Shown here: in pieces, positions 40,981 to 49,693 of the stretch | Layout: each line of letters opens with the position of its first letter | How positions within the stretch are numbered: the first letter of the stretch is position 1 | DNA from: Candidatus Ribeiella danica | GTDB lineage: Bacteria; Chloroflexota; Chloroflexia; Chloroflexales; Roseiflexaceae | Reading direction: 5' to 3' | Assembly (NCBI GenBank): GCA_016717335.1 | Contig: JADKFS010000001.1 | Location: forward strand, 1,798,001-1,862,000 | Length of the DNA stretch: 64,000 bases | The notes under the pieces: model-generated | Told to the model about the DNA's origin: nothing | Database searches by the model: none | What the model saw: only the letters and a program-made list of their open reading frames with translations | Program-made: the position numbers and the translations under genes

Positions 40981-41414
40981 CTGCAGTATCTTTCACACAC
41001 GCAGGGGCGAGATCTTCACCACGAAGGCTCGGGAGGGCTACTATAGCAGTGGGGGATCGGCAGTAAGGGGGTGAGCCGCCACCGCCGCCGGCCGGGGCTT
41101 CGCCCCTATGGCTGTGAGCAAAAGCATTGAGCCACTACGCGCGAACGAGATGCCGTTGTGATGCGATCCGTCGTACTGCCGACTGGCTTCTGCCGACTGC
41201 CCACTGCTATAGGCCCCAAAATCACCCCGTCTCTGTTGCGAAGCTTGGCGCGCATGCCTGGCTGAATTCAGGCGCGGCGAGATACAACCCGCTCTGGGGG
41301 CGCAGCGCCCCGGAAACAAGCCGCAGATCGCACACCTCAGCCGGGCTGATGAGATCGATGATACAATACCCTGCCCGCACCCAATCGCGCCCTGACACAG
41401 GAGAGATACCGCCA
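40981..41414. repeat. GC-rich dispersed element R6 interrupted by a MITE-like element
   Basis: GGCCGGGGCTTCGCCCC ends at about 41106, the MITE-like copy occupies 41105-41213, and CCCCAAAATCACCC resumes at 41214. The middle block GCGCATGCCTGGCTGAATT follows, then GGGGGCGCAGCGCCCCGGAA at about 41297. TACAAT at 41362-41367 may be the -10 of the next gene. Confidence 0.8.
41105..41213 (+). mobile_element. MITE-like element, copy 2, inserted in R6
   Basis: The 109-bp copy starts CCTATGGCTGTGAGCAAAAG and ends GCCCACTGCTATAGG; the ends form an imperfect 14-bp terminal inverted repeat (CCTATAGCTGTGAG against CCTATAGCAGTGGG). It contains no reading frame of note. It splits the R-element block CGCCCCTGGACCCCAAAA, which is unbroken in R1, R2 and R7. 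Confidence 0.85.
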
Positions 41415-41576
41415 ATGAACCCTCAGCGCCGCACACGGATTATTCTCTCGACGATCGGCCTGGTCTGCGTCGCGATCTCGATCGCGCTGAACTTCATCGC
41501 GCCGCGCACGCTGTGGAACTGGGGGCTGCTGCTGGCCGCGCTGGCGTTCTTGTTGCTCTCGCGGCGGGCGCGCTGA
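41415..41576 (+). CDS. Two-TM mini membrane protein, function unknown
   Basis: ATG 41415 follows AGGAGAG; the frame before it is repeat DNA. The 53-residue product has helices at about 9-28 and 33-48 with basic ends (PQRRTR and SRRAR). It probably is a real small gene because of the ribosome site and a TACAAT 48 bp upstream. No family recognised. Confidence 0.6.
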   Translation: MNPQRRTRIILSTIGLVCVAISIALNFIAPRTLWNWGLLLAALAFLLLSRRAR

Positions 41577-41861
41577 GGAGAGGGCTGCGCCCCTGGACCC
41601 CAAAAAAGATGCCGCCTCATGTTGAGCGCTTGACGCGCATGCTTGGCTGAATCCATGCGCCTCGGGATACAACCCGCCCTGTCGGAATGCTGATAGGCAT
41701 ACGCCACAATGCTGGCAGCTGAGGCAGCCTGATTTGCCGGGGGCCGGGGGCGAGGGAGCCTCCAGCCTCTGGCGTATTGTAGTGAGATGCGGTAATATAC
41801 GATCCGCTGTGCCGCTCGGCCTTGTGAGACGCACATCGCCTACTATCGGGAGGTGTCGCAG
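41577..41861. repeat. GC-rich dispersed element R7
   Basis: GGGCTGCGCCCCTGGACCCC, AAAAAAGATG, GACGCGCATGCTTGGCTGAA, ACAACCCGCCCTGTCGGAAT, GGCATACGCCACAATG, and GATTTGCCGGGGGCCGGGGG (about 41730). Shorter than R1, without the GCGCGCAGC units. GGGAGG at about 41848 is the ribosome site of the following gene. Confidence 0.8.
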
Positions 41862-42905
41862 GTGACGATCGTCGTGGTTGGCGCGGGCGCGATCGGGCTG
41901 CTGGTCGCCGGGCGGCTGGCGCAGTCGGGCCAGCGCACCGCTCTGCTGGCGCGGCCGCGCACCGCACAGGCGATCGACCGGGACCGACTGAGCATTCTGC
42001 AGGACGGCGCGCGCCAGGTCGTCGAGGGCCTTGCCACGCTGACCGACGCCGGCGCGCTTGAGCCGCACGACCAGCCCCCCGATCTGGCGATCCTCTGTGT
42101 CAAGAGCTACGACACTGCCGACGCCCTGGCCGCGCTCGATGCGCTGCGCCCCCGGTCGATCCTGACGCTCCAGAACGGCATCGGCAACGAGGAGATCCTG
42201 GCCGGGCGCTTCGGCGCGGGCCGGGTCGTCAGCGGCGCGATCACGGCCTCGGTCGAGATCGAGGCGCCGGGCAGCATCTCGGTCGCCAAGCGCGGCGGCA
42301 TCGGGGTCGCTCCAATGAGCGCTGAGTCGCATGCCGCCGCCGGCCAGGCCGCGGCCGCGCTGCGCGGGGCGGGCTTCGAGGTGCGCGAGTTCGCCGACTA
42401 CCGCGCGCTCAAGTGGTCGAAGGCGCTCTTGAACATCCTCGGCAACGCCACCGCCGCGATCCTCGACATGCCGGTCGCCCAGATCTACGCCGATCGGCGG
42501 CTGGTCGCGCTGGAGCGGCGCGCGTTTCTGGAGGCGCTGGCGGTGATGGACCGGATCGGGATCGCGCCGGTCAACCTGCCGCGCAACCCGGCGGCGCTGC
42601 TGGCGCTCGCGATGCGCTGGGCCCCGGCCGCGCTGCTCGACCCGCTGCTGCGGCGCCTCGTCGCCGGCGGGCGCGGGGGCAAGCCGCCCTCGCTGCAGCT
42701 TGAGCTGGCGCGCGGCAACCCGCGCTCGGAGGGCGCGTTTCTCTACGGGGCGATCGCGCGGGCCGCCGAGCAGGCTGGCGTGGCGGCGCCGGTCAACCAG
42801 GCGCTCTGGGACACGCTCCTGGCGATTGCCGGCGGCTCGACCGCCTGGGACAGCTACCGGCGCCGGCCGGAGCGGCTGATCGAGCTTGTCGGCCCGATCC
42901 GATAG
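41862..42905 (+). CDS. panE: 2-dehydropantoate 2-reductase (ketopantoate reductase) family
   Basis: Two GTG codons are possible. GTG 41862 is preferred because GGGAGG lies seven or eight bases upstream; GTG 41853 overlaps that site. The 347-residue protein has the NADP site VVVGAGAIGLLVAGRL (residues about 4-19), CVKSYDT (about 84-90), LQNGIGNEE (about 105-113), and the catalytic ALKWSKALLNILGNA with Lys near residue 183. This suits reduction of ketopantoate to pantoate for CoA synthesis. Other pantothenate genes are not near, so a different 2-oxo-acid cannot be excluded. Confidence 0.88.
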   Translation: MTIVVVGAGAIGLLVAGRLAQSGQRTALLARPRTAQAIDRDRLSILQDGARQVVEGLATLTDAGALEPHDQPPDLAILCVKSYDTADALAALDALRPRSILTLQNGIGNEEILAGRFGAGRVVSGAITASVEIEAPGSISVAKRGGIGVAPMSAESHAAAGQAAAALRGAGFEVREFADYRALKWSKALLNILGNATAAILDMPVAQIYADRRLVALERRAFLEALAVMDRIGIAPVNLPRNPAALLALAMRWAPAALLDPLLRRLVAGGRGGKPPSLQLELARGNPRSEGAFLYGAIARAAEQAGVAAPVNQALWDTLLAIAGGSTAWDSYRRRPERLIELVGPIR

Positions 42906-43183
42906 GCGATATTCGATAGGTGGTTCTGGCGCGGGCGCAGCCCCCAGAGCCTCCATCGGGTGTGCTACACGCGCTCAGGCAAAGAAGTTGGCGTTCTGAA
43001 GCCTTTGCGGGCTTGGCGCCTTTGTGCGAGATGAATACGTTCCCGCCGTTCTAGAACCGCCTCGACCCTCTGGCATACTACTTGCACGAAAGTGAAGGGC
43101 TGCAGCGCGTACTGCCGCGATCGCGCCTGGCCCGGCGGTCGTTGTACACCGGCCGCGCAGATCGCGGGCCCAAGGAGAAGCCA

Positions 43184-43804
43184 ATGTCGGCGTCCGAGCT
43201 TATTTCAACAGCGCTGCTGATCGCCGCCGCATATCTCGCCGGATCGATTCCTTTCAGCTTTCTGGTCGCGCGCGCGCGCGGCGTCGATCTGCGCACGGTC
43301 GGCAGCGGCAACGTCGGCGGCGCCAACGTGTGGCGTTCGTGCGGCTTCGGGCCATTCATTGTCGCGGCGGCGCTTGATATTTTGAAAGGCACGCTCCCTA
43401 CGCTGGGCGCGCTGCTGCTGCTGCCCGGCCGGCCGATCGCGACCGTGCTGGTTGGGCTTGGGGCGATCCTGGGCCACACATTCCCGCTGTTTCTGAAGTT
43501 CAAGGGCGGAAAGGCGGTGGCGACGAGCACCGGCGTCCTGCTGGCGCTGTTCCCGCTGCTCATCCCGTTCGGCATCGCGGCGTGGGCGCTCGCGTTTCTG
43601 CTCACCCGAATCTCGTCGGTCGCCTCGCTCTCGGCCGCGCTGGTCGTGCTGATTCTCGGCACCGGTCTGTTTCTCACCGGGCAGCTGCCGCTCGCCTATG
43701 CCCTGTTCATCTGGCTCCTGGGCGTGCTGATCGTCTACCTGCACCGTACCAACATTCAGCGGCTGCTGGCCGGGACCGAGAGCCGCTTCGGGAAGCTGTT
43801 CTGA
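43184..43804 (+). CDS. plsY: Glycerol-3-phosphate acyltransferase PlsY
   Basis: ATG 43184 has AAGGAGAAG upstream. The 206-residue protein has five TM helices and three conserved loops: YLAGSIPFSFLVAR (about 16-29), TVGSGNVGGANVWR (about 38-51) and GHTFPLFLKFKGGKAVAT (about 99-116). PlsY moves an acyl group from acyl phosphate to glycerol 3-phosphate at the membrane, the first step of phospholipid synthesis. A strong terminator follows 5 bp after the stop. Confidence 0.97.
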   Translation: MSASELISTALLIAAAYLAGSIPFSFLVARARGVDLRTVGSGNVGGANVWRSCGFGPFIVAAALDILKGTLPTLGALLLLPGRPIATVLVGLGAILGHTFPLFLKFKGGKAVATSTGVLLALFPLLIPFGIAAWALAFLLTRISSVASLSAALVVLILGTGLFLTGQLPLAYALFIWLLGVLIVYLHRTNIQRLLAGTESRFGKLF

Positions 43805-43809
43805 TCGCT

Positions 43810-43855
43810 GGGCGGGGCAGCGCGAGCCTACGGCTCGCGCTGCCCCGCCCTTTTT
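43810..43855 (+). terminator. Rho-independent terminator of plsY
   Basis: Stem of 19 bp (GGGCGGGGCAGCGCGAGCC and its complement), TAC loop, then TTTTT. It is also positioned to stop transcripts arriving from the convergent gene at 43879. Confidence 0.9.
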
Positions 43856-43878
43856 ATGTTCAGCACTGGCTGAAAACG

Positions 43879-46839
43879 CTAGCGGAACGTACCCTGGCAC
43901 ACGTCGACGAGCTGCGCGCAGGCGCTCCGCGCGTCTTGCTGCCAGCGCGTGTCGCCGAGCTGGCGCAGCGCCCAGGCGCGGTTGTACAGAATCACCGCGC
44001 GCCGCTGCTGAGTCTCGGCGCTGTCGGGCTGCTGGTCCAGCGCGGCCAGCGCCCGGTCGTACGCCTCCACCGCGTCGCGGAAGCTGCCCTGCTGGTAGCC
44101 GGCGATGCCGACCTTGGTCCAGGCGTCCGCCCACACGTCGCGCTGGCTGGCATCCTGGAGCGCTGCGCCGCTCGCCTGGGCCGCGCCGGTGTAGTCGAGC
44201 CGGCTGGCGTAGGCGTCGGCCAGGTTGCTGTAGAACAGGCCGGTGCCGCGCGGGATCGCCAGCAGGCCGGCGGCCAGCAGCGACGCGACGATCAGCGCCC
44301 GGCCCAGCAGGCGCCGCCGCGGCAGCAGCAGCGTGTACAGCGCATCCGCGGCCACGTAGGCGCCCCACAGCAGCATCCCGATATTCAGCTCCGCCTCGGG
44401 CAGCGCAGCGCCGCCAGTGGCCAGGTACAGCAGCACCGCGGCCAGCCCAGTCGCGCCGACAATCCAGGGCCAGCGGTCGGGCAGGCTCAGCGCGCGCGTC
44501 AGCGCCAGCGGGCGCGCGACGAACCAGTAGGTCAGCGGGATCAGGATCATGACGCCGCTGAAGGCCAGCATGTTGACCGCCACATATGCGCCGAACGGCA
44601 AGGTTTGCAGCCAGCCGATCCAGCTGTTCGCGGCCGAGACGCACAGCAGCAGCAGCGCGCCGCCAGCCACCAGCAGCGCGCCGGCCTTGCTTCGCAAGAC
44701 GTCGAAGCCGCCGTCCTCCTCGGCCGTCTGGTTGCCGGCCCGGCGCAGGTGCAGCCCGATATCGCGCCGCAGGCCGCCGTACCAGCCGGTGATGCCGTCG
44801 ATCCGCAGGTCGCGCCCGTCGGCTGCCTCCAGCATCGTTAGCGAAAACAGCGCCACCGGCCGCAGCCAGAGCCTACGGTCGACCCTGACCCAGCGCCCGA
44901 TCTCATCCCAGCTGATCCGCTGGGCCAGCGCGCCGCGATAGTCGTAGCGCGCGATCTCGCGCTCGCCGGTGATCAGGTAGTCGGGCTGCTCGCGCTCCAG
45001 CGCCTCCAGCGGCAGAAAGATGATCACCGCCAGCGCCACCGCGGTGTAGATCGCCAGCCCCAGCGCGCCAAGCGTCAGCAGCGCTACCAGCACGTTCCCG
45101 ATGTTGTAGATGGTGCGTATGTCGACGATCGGCAGGTTGCCGACCCGCTGAACTACCGTCGTCGGGGCGACCAGCGCGGTCAGCACGAGTGCAAGCGGGG
45201 CGATCCCCAGCACGAGCGCCTGGACCAGCGGCAGCAGGCTGCGCGGGAAGCGCGCGACGTAGCGCTTCTCGGGCTCCTGATCGAGCAGCATGTCGATCTG
45301 GCCCGAGACGATGCCAGGGCCGACGCGCCGCTGCCAGGCGCGCACACCATAGAGCGCCAGCTCGCGCGCCGCAGTGTAGCGCAGCGATCGGAAGCGCGCC
45401 AGGCTGCCGCGGTAGCTCTCCAGCGCCGCATCGGCCGCGCCCGTGTCGGCGGCGGCGCGGCCCTGCAGCGCCAGCACGGCCGCCTCGCCGCGCGCGTCGC
45501 CGATCGCCCGAAAGCCGGCCAGCGCCTCCGCCAGGAGCGCCTGCGCCTCGGCGGTCCGGCCGAGCTCGAGCAGCACCGTCGCGCGATCGCTGTCGAGCCA
45601 GAGCCGCCGGTAGGGGTCTTGCCCGGCCGGCCGCGCGCGCAGCTCGTCCAGCTGGGCCAGCGCCCGGTCGGCGTAGCCGAACAGCAGCGCAATCTCGGCC
45701 TGCCGGCGGTCGGCCTGCAGCTCGCCGGCCGGGTCGGCCAGCGCGGCGAAGGCCGCGTGCGCCCGGTCGAACCAGCCGAGCGCGGTGCGGTAGAGCCGGA
45801 TCAGCAGCCAGTTCTGGTACGCCGCCAGGTAGCGCGGGCGCGGGAGCATCGTCGCGCCCCGCAGCAGCGCGACGACCAGGGCGAACGGCAGCGCCAGCAG
45901 GCTGTACCAAGCCCAGCCCAGCCCGCCCCAGAGCGGCGACCGTGCGAAGGACGGCATGTGCCAGCCGCCGGTGTTGATCCCCAGCCCGCGGTAGGCCTCG
46001 CCCAGCCGCAGCATGACCTCGGCCGCCCGGCGGCGATCGCCCGCGCGCTCGAACCAGGCCAGGCTGCCGCCGTACAGCTCGATCGCGCGCGCCCACTGCC
46101 CGGTCTCGGCCAGCACGTCGCCGAGCGTCTGGCCGGCCTCGGCCGCGAGCGCCGGGTCGAGCCGCGGCTCGGCCAAAAGGCGATCGAGCACCTCGGCGGC
46201 ATCGTCCAGCCGTAGCGCGGACCGGTCCAGCCGCGCCCGCAGTGAGCGAAGCCACAGCTGCCCGGTGGCCGTCAGCGGCGTCTCGCCCGCAAGCTGGAGC
46301 AGCGCCTCGGCGTCCGCCAGCCGGTAGGTCGCCTCGGCCTCATCGAACTCGGCGCGCAGCAGATCCAGCCCGGCCTGCGGATCGGCCACTAGCCGCTGGT
46401 ACAGCGCCTCGCGCCGCCAAAGATCCCAGGCGCCGGACGGCCGCATTCCTGCCGGCGTGACCTGGCCGGCAACAGCCGCCGCGGCCCGCCGCTCGAAATC
46501 GCCGGCCAGGCGCCGGCTGATCGCGCGCAGCTCCTCGGGGCGCTGTGCCCACCACTCCGCCAGCAGCGCGCCGCGCACCTCCTCCGGAAACGCGTAGCGC
46601 CCTTCGCCAAGCGGCCGCACGAAGCTGTAGCCGGCCAGCAGCGCGAGCACGCGCTCGCCGCCCTCCGCGCCCTCGCGCAGCACCCCCAGCACCGCCAGAT
46701 CCCACCAGCGCGGGATCGCGCAGCGTCGCAGCACCTCGGCCTGGCGTGGACCGGCCTCGGCCAGCACGCGGCGAAAGGTGGCGACGATCAGATCGCCGGA
46801 GGCGCTATCGTCCGCCGTGGCGGTGGATGCTGCGATCAA
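43879..46839 (-). CDS. Membrane-spanning TPR protein with STAND-type winged-helix start
   Basis: The 986-residue protein has five parts. Residues 1-130 resemble the winged-helix unit that follows the ATPase in STAND proteins (VLRRCAIPRWWDLAVLGVLR, RYAFPEEVRGALLAEWW). Residues about 180-510 are TPR-like repeats (GQTLGDVLAETGQWARAIEL, GEAYRGLGIN). Two TM helices are at about 530-556 and 583-610. A soluble domain of about 100 residues follows (ALEREQPDYLITGEREIARY), then five more TM helices (716-866). The last 120 residues are again TPR-like (AGYQQGSFRDAVEAYDRALA). An ATPase gene lies immediately upstream (46996-47919), separated by repeats. Together they look like one STAND protein split in two. 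Confidence 0.75.
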   Translation of the reverse strand: MIAASTATADDSASGDLIVATFRRVLAEAGPRQAEVLRRCAIPRWWDLAVLGVLREGAEGGERVLALLAGYSFVRPLGEGRYAFPEEVRGALLAEWWAQRPEELRAISRRLAGDFERRAAAAVAGQVTPAGMRPSGAWDLWRREALYQRLVADPQAGLDLLRAEFDEAEATYRLADAEALLQLAGETPLTATGQLWLRSLRARLDRSALRLDDAAEVLDRLLAEPRLDPALAAEAGQTLGDVLAETGQWARAIELYGGSLAWFERAGDRRRAAEVMLRLGEAYRGLGINTGGWHMPSFARSPLWGGLGWAWYSLLALPFALVVALLRGATMLPRPRYLAAYQNWLLIRLYRTALGWFDRAHAAFAALADPAGELQADRRQAEIALLFGYADRALAQLDELRARPAGQDPYRRLWLDSDRATVLLELGRTAEAQALLAEALAGFRAIGDARGEAAVLALQGRAAADTGAADAALESYRGSLARFRSLRYTAARELALYGVRAWQRRVGPGIVSGQIDMLLDQEPEKRYVARFPRSLLPLVQALVLGIAPLALVLTALVAPTTVVQRVGNLPIVDIRTIYNIGNVLVALLTLGALGLAIYTAVALAVIIFLPLEALEREQPDYLITGEREIARYDYRGALAQRISWDEIGRWVRVDRRLWLRPVALFSLTMLEAADGRDLRIDGITGWYGGLRRDIGLHLRRAGNQTAEEDGGFDVLRSKAGALLVAGGALLLLCVSAANSWIGWLQTLPFGAYVAVNMLAFSGVMILIPLTYWFVARPLALTRALSLPDRWPWIVGATGLAAVLLYLATGGAALPEAELNIGMLLWGAYVAADALYTLLLPRRRLLGRALIVASLLAAGLLAIPRGTGLFYSNLADAYASRLDYTGAAQASGAALQDASQRDVWADAWTKVGIAGYQQGSFRDAVEAYDRALAALDQQPDSAETQQRRAVILYNRAWALRQLGDTRWQQDARSACAQLVDVCQGTFR

Positions 46840-46849
46840 CCGTTATCTC

Positions 46850-46992
46850 CAACGTTCAGCAGTCCGCAGTCCGCAGTCCGCAGTCCGCAGTCCGCAGCCT
46901 GCAGTCCGCAGTCCGCAGTTCCGGCGCGTTGAAACGTTCCAACGCTCCAACGTTCAACGTTCCAACGTTCCAACGTTCCAACGCTCCTCGCC
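46850..46992. repeat. Octamer/heptamer arrays between the two STAND-like genes
   Basis: GTCCGCA heptamers (about nine) followed by CGTTCCAA/CGTTCAAC octamers (about seven). They begin next to the ATPase stop codon (46996) and separate it from the partner gene. Confidence 0.9.
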
Positions 46993-46995
46993 CCG

Positions 46996-47919
46996 CTACC
47001 ACTCCTCATCCTCCACCTTCGGCCGGGCGGCCAGCTCAAGGTTGTCGCCGATCAGGCCCATCACCTGCGGGTTGCCCGCCACCGCCTGGCACAGCACCTC
47101 CGCCTGCGCGTCGGTGATGTTCGACAGGCCGCGCCGCTCGCGCAGATACTCGGTGACGTAGCCGCACTCCAGCAGGTCGAGCGACGTCCGGCCGAGCAGC
47201 TCGTTCCACTCGACGCCCATTTCCGGCAGGCGCCGGCCCGCCAGCACCGCCATCACGTTGTCGAGCCTGCCGTCGCGCATCCGCGTCAGCAGCTGGCCGA
47301 TCACCCAGCGGTCGGCCGCGCTCGCCACCCAGCGCTCCGGCTCGAGCGACGTGCGCTCGTAGGTGTCGAACAGGAACACCACCCGCGTCTTCGCCGCCAG
47401 TGCGGCCAGGCAGTCGAAGAACGCCGCGTTGACGCGGTCCTCGATCGCCTGCCGCAGCAGCGGGTTGTCGCTCTGGATCACGAAGGAGTTGTCGCGGATG
47501 ATCGTGCTGCCGATGTCGCTGATGTTGATCGACGAGCTGGTCAGCACATTCTCGGAGCCGACGCTGACGTTGATCGGGCCGGTCGCCGAGCCGGCGGCCG
47601 AGAGCGCGACCCGCGCGGTGGTCGCATCGTTGATCGCCTGGGTCAGCGCGTTGAAGCTCTCGGGGCCGAGCGAGTCGCGGCAGCGCCGCACCAGCGCCAG
47701 CCCATCGTAGGCCTGGCCGTCGGCGAAGTCGATCTGCGCCAGCGGCAGCCTGCGGCCGGACGCCTCGGCCGCGAGGGTCCGCATCAGCCAGGATTTGCCC
47801 AGCCCCGCGCCGGCCGTGATCAGCATCACCCGGCGGCGCGTCTGGCCCTCCAGCATCCTGCGGAAGATCTCGCCCTGGCGAACCCGGTTGACGAACAGCT
47901 CGCGGAGGGTTTTACTCAT
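46996..47919 (-). CDS. P-loop ATPase (AAA/STAND type), partner of the TPR membrane protein
   Basis: The 307-residue protein begins LRELFVNRVRQGEIFRRML, then the Walker A GAGLGKSW (about 37-44) and Walker B VVFLFDTYE (about 187-195). The end of the protein matches the ARC2-type helix bundle (TDAQAEVLCQAVAGNPQVMG, where GNP resembles the GLPLA-like motif). Residues about 105-160 are an unusual Ser/Asn-rich insertion (NVSVGSENVLTSSSINISDI) inside the ATPase fold. It ends where a winged helix would be expected; that unit starts the next gene. Confidence 0.8.
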   Translation of the reverse strand: MSKTLRELFVNRVRQGEIFRRMLEGQTRRRVMLITAGAGLGKSWLMRTLAAEASGRRLPLAQIDFADGQAYDGLALVRRCRDSLGPESFNALTQAINDATTARVALSAAGSATGPINVSVGSENVLTSSSINISDIGSTIIRDNSFVIQSDNPLLRQAIEDRVNAAFFDCLAALAAKTRVVFLFDTYERTSLEPERWVASAADRWVIGQLLTRMRDGRLDNVMAVLAGRRLPEMGVEWNELLGRTSLDLLECGYVTEYLRERRGLSNITDAQAEVLCQAVAGNPQVMGLIGDNLELAARPKVEDEEW

Positions 47920-47934
47920 AGCAAGACGCTACAA

Positions 47935-49095
47935 CTAATACACGTTCAGCTCAGGGCCGGGCGGGCGGCCGGCGAAGCGCGCGATCCGCAGCTCGTCGAT
48001 ATCGATCGTGTGGGCCCGGCCGTCGAGGATCTCCTCGGCGATCAGCAGCCCCGTCGCCGGCGAGTGCATGATCCCGTGCCCGCTGAAGCCGCTGGCGTCG
48101 ACGTAGCTCGGCAGGTCGGGGTGCCGGCCCAGGATGGGCATGTGGTCGGGCGTGATCTCGTAGAACCCGGCCCAGCAGAGCTTCTCGGCCAGCCCGGCCT
48201 GCTCCAGGATCGGGAAGCGGCGCAGCCCGCTCTCGATCACCGTGTCGAGCCACTCCCAGTCGACCTGCAGGTTATGGCTGGGCGGCTCGGCCGGGTTCGA
48301 CATGCCGAACAGCACGTTCTCGTGCTCTTTGCGCATGTAGAAGCCGCTGCCGACGTCGATCGTCAGCGGGATCGGGCCGGGGATGCGCGGGAACGGCTCG
48401 GTCATGTAGATGCAGCGGCGGTAGGGCAGCACCGGCACGTCCAGCCCGGCCAGCGCGCCGACCGCGCCGGCCCACGAGCCGGCGGCGTTGACCACCACCT
48501 CGCAGCTGATCGGGCCGGCCGGCGTCACGACCGCCCGCACGCGGCCGCCGGCCACCTCGATGCCGATCGCGGGCGTGGCGCGCTGCAGGCGCACGCCCAG
48601 CGCGCGGGCGCGCGTCAGGTAGCCGAGCGCGATCCCGTGCGCGTCGCAGTAGCCGTCGTCGGGGCCGAACGTCGCGCCCAGCAGCCCGTCGGTGCGCGTT
48701 TGGGGGATGAAGCGCGCGGTCTCATCCGGCGTCAGCAGCTCGACGCGCGCGCCCAGGCGCCGCTGCATCGCCGCGTTCTCCTGGTACTGCCGCCATGTCT
48801 CGGGGTCGTCGATCAGCAGGAGGTAGCCGACCTGCTTAAGATCGGCGTGGCCGCCGACCTCCTCGGTAAAGTGCCTCAGCCGCTCGATGCTGTAGAGCGA
48901 CAGCTGCACGTTGACCTCGGTCGAGAACTGGTGCCGCACGCCGGCGGCCGCGCGGGCGGTCGAGCCGGTGATCTCGGTCTCGGCCTGCTCGAGGATCAGC
49001 ACGTCGCTGCAGCCGCGCGCCGCGAGGTGATAGGCGATCGACGCGCCCATAATCCCGGCGCCGACGATCACGACCGTGGCGGTTTGCTCGCTCAT
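47935..49095 (-). CDS. FAD-dependent oxidoreductase, sarcosine oxidase beta/DAO type
   Basis: The 386-residue protein starts at ATG 49095. FAD site VVIVGAGIMGASIAYHLAAR (8-27), then GSTARAAAGVRHQF (about 44-57) and ASGFSGHGIMHSPATG (about 348-363) near the C-terminus. It resembles the beta subunit of heterotetrameric sarcosine oxidase and related D-amino-acid or proline dehydrogenases. No alpha/gamma/delta subunits are adjacent, so it is probably a stand-alone enzyme. The ATPase gene follows after a few bases in the opposite order (47919 starts before 47935), so these two are co-directional. Confidence 0.88.
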   Translation of the reverse strand: MSEQTATVVIVGAGIMGASIAYHLAARGCSDVLILEQAETEITGSTARAAAGVRHQFSTEVNVQLSLYSIERLRHFTEEVGGHADLKQVGYLLLIDDPETWRQYQENAAMQRRLGARVELLTPDETARFIPQTRTDGLLGATFGPDDGYCDAHGIALGYLTRARALGVRLQRATPAIGIEVAGGRVRAVVTPAGPISCEVVVNAAGSWAGAVGALAGLDVPVLPYRRCIYMTEPFPRIPGPIPLTIDVGSGFYMRKEHENVLFGMSNPAEPPSHNLQVDWEWLDTVIESGLRRFPILEQAGLAEKLCWAGFYEITPDHMPILGRHPDLPSYVDASGFSGHGIMHSPATGLLIAEEILDGRAHTIDIDELRIARFAGRPPGPELNVY

Positions 49096-49194
49096 GAGCG
49101 ACTCCTGAACACAATGCGCTGCTGTGACCGACTGAGCAGGCTGTATTGTAGCCGTGGTTCAGGATAGCGTCAATCAGAAGATGGCTCTGTGTCA

Positions 49195-49693
49195 GCGCTC
49201 TTTCCGGGGCGCTGCGCCCCCGGCCCCCCGCCTTGTCATCTTGTCATCTTTTCTCCGGGGCGTGCGCCCCCGGCCCCCCGCCTGGAGCTGTTCCGACGGC
49301 GGTGCTGGATCGTTAGCAGCCACCTTGTCATCTTTTCTCCGGGGCGCTGCGCCCCCGGCCCCCCGCCTTGTCATCTTGTCATCTCGTCGTCTTGTCATCT
49401 TGTCATCTTTTCTCTGGGGCGCTGCGCCCCCGGCCCCCCGCCCGGGGGAACCCGCGCCGGTTCCCCTAGTCCCCCTCCGGCAAATGATGTCTTCTCGGCT
49501 GCATTGCTGGTGGCACATGCCCAGCAGTATTCCCAGCGGGGCGAGTTGCGTTCCGCCGCGTCTGGATTCAGCCAGGCATGCGCATCAGGCATCGCAAACA
49601 AGGCGGCATTCTTTTTGGGGTCCAGGGGCGCAAGCCCCGGCCGGGGGGGCGGCGGGGGTGGCGGCCTACCCCCGCAAAACGCGCGCCGCGCCC
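49195..49693. repeat. GC-rich dispersed element R8 with CTTGTCAT octamers
   Basis: Four TTCTCCGGGGCGCTGCGCCC-type units alternate with CTTGTCATCTTGTCATCT octamers (about 49228-49410). Then come CCCCCTCCGGCAAATGATG, a middle block with GGTGGCACATGCCCAGCAG and GATTCAGCCAGGCATGCGCA, TTTTGGGGTCCAGGGGCGCA, and GGGGGGGCGGCGGGGGTGGC. The orientation is as in R3. It lies upstream of the DAO oxidase and after the ThrE gene (both minus). Confidence 0.85.
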
